Shown here in pieces: positions 6,766 to 8,957 of a stretch of 8,957 bases of DNA. Made by a program: the position numbers and the translations under genes. This DNA is from Gallionella sp. (GTDB lineage: Bacteria > Pseudomonadota > Gammaproteobacteria > Burkholderiales > Gallionellaceae), in assembly GCA_029850565.1 (NCBI GenBank), contig JARCRR010000045.1:1-8957 (forward strand), read 5' to 3'. Position 1 is the first letter of the stretch. The number at the start of each line of letters is the position of its first letter. The notes under the pieces are model-generated. The model had not been told where the DNA came from, searched no databases, and worked only from the letters and a program-made list of their open reading frames with translations.

Positions 6766-6772
6766 ACGCAGT

Positions 6773-6776
6773 GGAG
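6773..6776 (+). promoter_or_regulatory. Ribosome binding site GGAG of selD
   Basis: GGAG lies five bases before the ATG at 6782 and fixes the selD start inside a longer open frame. It occupies part of the 16-base gap between the two divergent start codons, opposite the mnmH leader. Confidence 0.75.
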
Positions 6777-6781
6777 TGAAG

Positions 6782-7822
6782 ATGTCCGAAGTGAAATTGA
6801 CCAGATTGTCGCACGGTGGCGGATGCGGCTGCAAAATAGCACCTGCCTTGCTGCACGAGATATTGGGCGAAGTTAAACATAAATTGCCGTTCCCCGATCT
6901 GATGGTGGGCACCGAGACCAGCGACGATGCCGCCGTGTACCGTCTGAACGATGAACAGGCCATCATCGCCACCACTGATTTCTTCATGCCCATCGTGGAT
7001 GACCCGTTCGATTTCGGGCGCATCGCGGCGACCAACGCCATCTCCGACATCTACGCCATGGGCGGCACTCCCATCATGGCACTGGCCCTCGTCGGCATGC
7101 CTATCGATAAACTTTCGCCGGAAACCATCCGTCTCATCTTGCAAGGCGGTGAAGCCGTTTGCCGCGATGCGGGTATCCCTATCGCGGGTGGACATTCCAT
7201 CGATTCGCAAGAACCGATCTACGGCTTGGTCGCATTGGGGTTGGTGCATCCTGCGCGTGTGAAAAAGAACAGCGCGGCCCAAGCGGGTGATGTGCTCATC
7301 CTCGGCAAAGGTCTTGGAGTCGGCGTGTTGGCGGCAGCGCTGAAGAAAGAGATATTGTCTGATGCGGGTTACAAACAACTCATCGCGACCACGACGAAAT
7401 TGAATAAAGTCGGCAGCGCACTGGCCAACATCGAGGGTGTACATGCGCTGACCGATGTCACGGGCTTCGGTTTGCTGGGGCATCTGTTAGAGGTATGTCG
7501 CGGTTCGGATCTGACAGCGGAAGTGACGTTCGAGCAGGTGCCCGTGCTGTCCGAAGCGTTACCACTGGCACAACAGGGCATAGGCCCGGGTGCAATCGCG
7601 CGCAATCTGGCGAGCTACGGACACGAAGTGGATTTCGCTCCACACCTGCATGAGTGGCAACAACGCTTACTCGCCGATGCGCAGACCAGCGGTGGTTTGC
7701 TGGTCGCCGTTGCGCAGGAGAAGGCCGATGAAGTGTTGACGCACTTCCGCGATGCCGGATTCGCTCAGGCGGCAGTCATCGGAAAGATGAAACAGGGCAC
7801 ACCGCGCGTAGTCGTCTCATAA
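6782..7822 (+). CDS. selD: Selenide, water dikinase (selenophosphate synthase)
   Basis: A 346-residue protein, almost the same length as E. coli SelD (347). It makes selenophosphate from selenide and ATP in the cytosol. The glycine-rich catalytic loop SHGGGCGCKIAP holds the active-site Cys15 and Lys18 (E. coli Cys17 and Lys20). This is the Cys form: the codon is TGC, not an in-frame TGA. Metal and ATP ligands are present: Asp49/50 (SDDAAVY), Asp66 (TTDFFMPIVDDPFDFGR), Asp89 (AISDIYAMGG) and Asp225 (TDVTGFGLLGH). AGGHSID and the C-terminal QTSGGLL are also family features. The open frame extends back to 6518, but that part is antisense to mnmH. Its product serves mnmH next door; no selA, selB, selC or obvious selenoprotein gene is in view. 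Confidence 0.97.
   Translation: MSEVKLTRLSHGGGCGCKIAPALLHEILGEVKHKLPFPDLMVGTETSDDAAVYRLNDEQAIIATTDFFMPIVDDPFDFGRIAATNAISDIYAMGGTPIMALALVGMPIDKLSPETIRLILQGGEAVCRDAGIPIAGGHSIDSQEPIYGLVALGLVHPARVKKNSAAQAGDVLILGKGLGVGVLAAALKKEILSDAGYKQLIATTTKLNKVGSALANIEGVHALTDVTGFGLLGHLLEVCRGSDLTAEVTFEQVPVLSEALPLAQQGIGPGAIARNLASYGHEVDFAPHLHEWQQRLLADAQTSGGLLVAVAQEKADEVLTHFRDAGFAQAAVIGKMKQGTPRVVVS
6805..6834 (-). promoter_or_regulatory. Weak candidate promoter for mnmH inside selD
   Basis: The minus strand has TTGCAG (6829-6834), an 18-base spacer and GACAAT (6805-6810, 4 of 6). It would start transcription about 33 bases before the mnmH ATG. It lies wholly within the first codons of selD, including those of the catalytic loop. 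The 16-base gap is too short for a promoter, so one within selD is expected, but this match is modest. Confidence 0.25.
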
Positions 7823-7847
7823 GTCATATCAAAGCAACAATTCCGCT

Positions 7848-7883
7848 CGCCCAAGAGGAACTCCCGTCTTGGGCGTGTTTCTT
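7848..7883 (+). terminator. Rho-independent-like terminator after selD
   Basis: A perfect 9-bp stem, CGCCCAAGA (7848-7856) with TCTTGGGCG (7867-7875), encloses a 10-base loop and is followed by a T-rich tail TGTTTCTT. It starts 26 bases after the selD stop. A second small hairpin (GTGCC at 7885-7889 with GGCAC at 7894-7898) follows immediately. The T-tract is interrupted, so efficiency is uncertain. Confidence 0.65.
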
Positions 7884-7959
7884 CGTGCCGCTCGGCACAA
7901 AGCTCAACTAAATCGCTCAAGCTTATTGAATACGTTGAATTAAATCAGCGCATCGCGTC

Positions 7960-7988
7960 TTGTTTATGGAAAGTTAGAACATTAGAAT
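7960..7988 (+). promoter_or_regulatory. Promoter upstream of the DUF302-cytochrome unit
   Basis: TTGTTT (7960-7965) and TAGAAT (7983-7988, 5 of 6) are separated by exactly 17 bases in a locally AT-rich stretch. Transcription would begin near 7995, giving a leader of roughly 75 bases before the DUF302 start. The -10 overlaps a short palindrome, AGAATATTCT (7984-7993), which could be a regulator site. Apart from the terminator and this promoter I see nothing else in the 246-base gap. Confidence 0.5.
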
Positions 7989-8055
7989 ATTCTTAATTAT
8001 TGAAGGGTTACCGTAGCATCAGGTCGGTTATCCAGAGATCGGTTTCAGGTCTATC

Positions 8056-8060
8056 GGAGG
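8056..8060 (+). promoter_or_regulatory. Ribosome binding site GGAGG of the DUF302 gene
   Basis: GGAGG, eight bases before the ATG at 8069, is the strongest Shine-Dalgarno in the window. It fixes the start at the residue preceding the membrane helix rather than at an upstream in-frame codon (8000). Confidence 0.8.
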
Positions 8061-8068
8061 TAAGTGAA

Positions 8069-8617
8069 ATGTTAAAGATCATCGGTGGTTTTGTTGCGGG
8101 GCTGGTTCTGGTCGGAGTGCTTGCTTATACCTACGCGGGTAGTCTCATGTTCAGAGAGATCGAAAGTCCGTTCGGGGTCGAGGAGACCGTCGCGCGCATC
8201 CAGCAGAATATCCAGAACACAGGCAACGGTTGGGCGCTGTCCGGTCTGCGTAATCCGGGCAAGGCGGTGCAGAACGACGGCGGCAATGTGTTGCCGGTGA
8301 TGATGGTGGAAGCGTGCAGCACCAAGTATTCAGCGCCCATCCTCAAAGACGATTCGGTGCGCTTCCTTTCCATCCTGATGCCGTGCAAAGTCTCCGTGTA
8401 CAAGAAGAACGACGGCAAGACCTACATCGGCATGATGAACGCAGGGCTGATGGGCAAGATGTTCGGCCCGATGGTGGGTGAAGTGATGGGGCATGTCGCC
8501 GAAGACCAGGCCAAGTTCGTCCAGTTCGACCCAAGCAAACCCGCCCCCGAGATGATCAAGGGCACACCGGGTGCCGCGACTGGCGGTGCGGGCGGTGCAG
8601 CAGCAGGCGGCTGCTAA
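8069..8617 (+). CDS. Membrane-anchored DUF302-family protein
   Basis: A 182-residue protein. One N-terminal hydrophobic helix (about 4-24, IIGGFVAGLVLVGVLAYTYAG) acts as a signal anchor, so the rest should face the periplasm. Residues about 30-150 resemble DUF302: IESPFGVEETVARIQQNI, then a strand region with VEACSTKYSAPILKDDSVRF and MPCKVSVYKKNDGKTYIG. Cys83 and Cys106 lie in those two segments. A Met-rich stretch follows (121-142: Met122, 123, 128, 131, 135, 140 and His142). The C-terminus is a Gly/Ala-rich tail ending in Cys. DUF302 has no settled general function; some members sit with sulfur- and electron-transport genes. A strong promoter-RBS arrangement precedes it, and a multiheme cytochrome gene follows after 47 bases, so a redox-related role is inferred from context only. 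Confidence 0.82.
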   Translation: MLKIIGGFVAGLVLVGVLAYTYAGSLMFREIESPFGVEETVARIQQNIQNTGNGWALSGLRNPGKAVQNDGGNVLPVMMVEACSTKYSAPILKDDSVRFLSILMPCKVSVYKKNDGKTYIGMMNAGLMGKMFGPMVGEVMGHVAEDQAKFVQFDPSKPAPEMIKGTPGAATGGAGGAAAGGC

Positions 8618-8618
8618 G

Positions 8619-8634
8619 CGGAATCTTCGTTCCG
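8619..8634 (+). other. Small intercistronic hairpin between the DUF302 and cytochrome genes
   Basis: CGGAA (8619-8623) pairs with TTCCG (8630-8634) around a six-base loop, just after the DUF302 stop. It is short and followed only by TTACTTT. It might trim or stabilise the mRNA or weakly attenuate, but could be chance. Confidence 0.25.
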
Positions 8635-8664
8635 TTACTTTCCTGAATCATTCAAGGGGACATC

Positions 8665-8957
8665 ATGTCAGCAAGACCCAAAATCATACTGTCGGCCTCA
8701 GCCATCGCGGCCATGCTGACAGCGCTGGCCGCGTTCGCGATGCCGGCGAAACCCGAGGCGACACCTGCACCACAGGCGGTCGCGCCCGTATCGAAAGCAG
8801 GTGCATCCACTGCCGACCACAGCAAGTTCAAAGAACTACAGAAGAACTTCAAGACCGGACCGGAAGTGACGCAGGCTTGTCTGCTCTGCCACACCGAGGC
8901 GGCCAAGCAGGTGCAGCACACCAAGCATTGGACATGGGAGTCGACCGATCCCAAGAC
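8665..8957 (+). CDS. Multiheme c-type cytochrome resembling the octaheme tetrathionate reductase (OTR) family, 3' truncated by window
   Basis: The gene starts at the ATG at 8665, four bases after AAGGGGA, and is still open at the window end: 97 codons are seen. The N-terminus is a signal peptide (MSARPKIILSASAIAAM..., cleavage near residue 28), then a Pro/Ala-rich linker. Residues 62-92 read FKTGPEVTQACLLCHTEA followed by KHWTWE, with a CXXCH haem-binding motif (Cys72, Cys75, His76). This run closely resembles the first haem region of octaheme cytochromes of the tetrathionate reductase family, periplasmic enzymes that in Shewanella reduce tetrathionate, nitrite and hydroxylamine in vitro. Only one haem site is visible, so the family call rests on the flanking residues. 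It probably shares a transcript with the DUF302 gene. Confidence 0.8.
   Translation, partial: MSARPKIILSASAIAAMLTALAAFAMPAKPEATPAPQAVAPVSKAGASTADHSKFKELQKNFKTGPEVTQACLLCHTEAAKQVQHTKHWTWESTDPK

Noticed and set aside
6518..6781. Upstream extension of the selD open frame (88 extra codons)
   Set aside because: It is antisense to mnmH, has no SelD-like sequence, and the ATG at 6782 has a good ribosome binding site and aligns with known SelD starts.
6818..6835. Possible selenocysteine codon in selD
   Set aside because: The active-site codons read GGA TGC GGC TGC AAA, so this is the cysteine form with no in-frame TGA.
6766..7050. Upstream extension of the mnmH open frame (95 extra codons)
   Set aside because: It is the antisense of selD coding sequence; the rhodanese domain begins right after the ATG at 6765.
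6755..7483. 242-residue minus-strand open frame inside selD
   Set aside because: It is antisense to a highly conserved gene, with no family resemblance.
8652..8954. 100-residue minus-strand frame opposite the cytochrome start
   Set aside because: The plus strand encodes a signal peptide and a CXXCH haem motif in a recognised family context with a ribosome binding site.

Overview
The window looks like ordinary chromosomal DNA from a Gram-negative proteobacterium. The GC-rich codon use, the lplT/alr pairing and the start of an octaheme cytochrome gene suggest a betaproteobacterium, perhaps of the Nitrosomonadales/Gallionellaceae kind. That placement is inference from gene content and protein similarity recalled from memory; no search was run. 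There is no tRNA, rRNA, insertion sequence, CRISPR array or phage gene, and no gene-free stretch reaches 300 bases.

Layout from left to right. (1) Bases 1-697, plus strand: the nearly complete end of a YjbQ-family gene, then acyP one base later. (2) Bases 694-4508, minus strand: lplT (lysophospholipid flippase), a periplasmic PEGA plus Sel1-repeat protein, a 103-residue exported protein, a 66-residue lipoprotein and a TesA-like SGNH esterase lipoprotein. The last four are closely spaced and all carry export signals, so they may form an envelope-related transcription unit. (3) alr (alanine racemase, plus strand) diverges from lplT across a region of about 150 bp that holds a plausible extended -10 promoter for each direction. 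(4) Bases 5713-7822: mnmH (tRNA 2-selenouridine synthase, minus) and selD (selenophosphate synthase, plus) stand head to head with 16 bp between their start codons. Together they make selenophosphate and use it to modify tRNA wobble uridines. (5) From 7823: a terminator-like hairpin, a promoter, a membrane-anchored DUF302 protein, and the start of a c-type cytochrome resembling the octaheme tetrathionate reductase (OTR) family, cut off by the window edge.

The most interesting parts are the DUF302/multiheme cytochrome unit on the right, the compact divergent selenium pair, and the Sel1 protein whose repeats alternate in type. The rest is housekeeping. I see no clear case for a wholly undescribed system; the DUF302-cytochrome pair is the closest candidate and continues outside the window.
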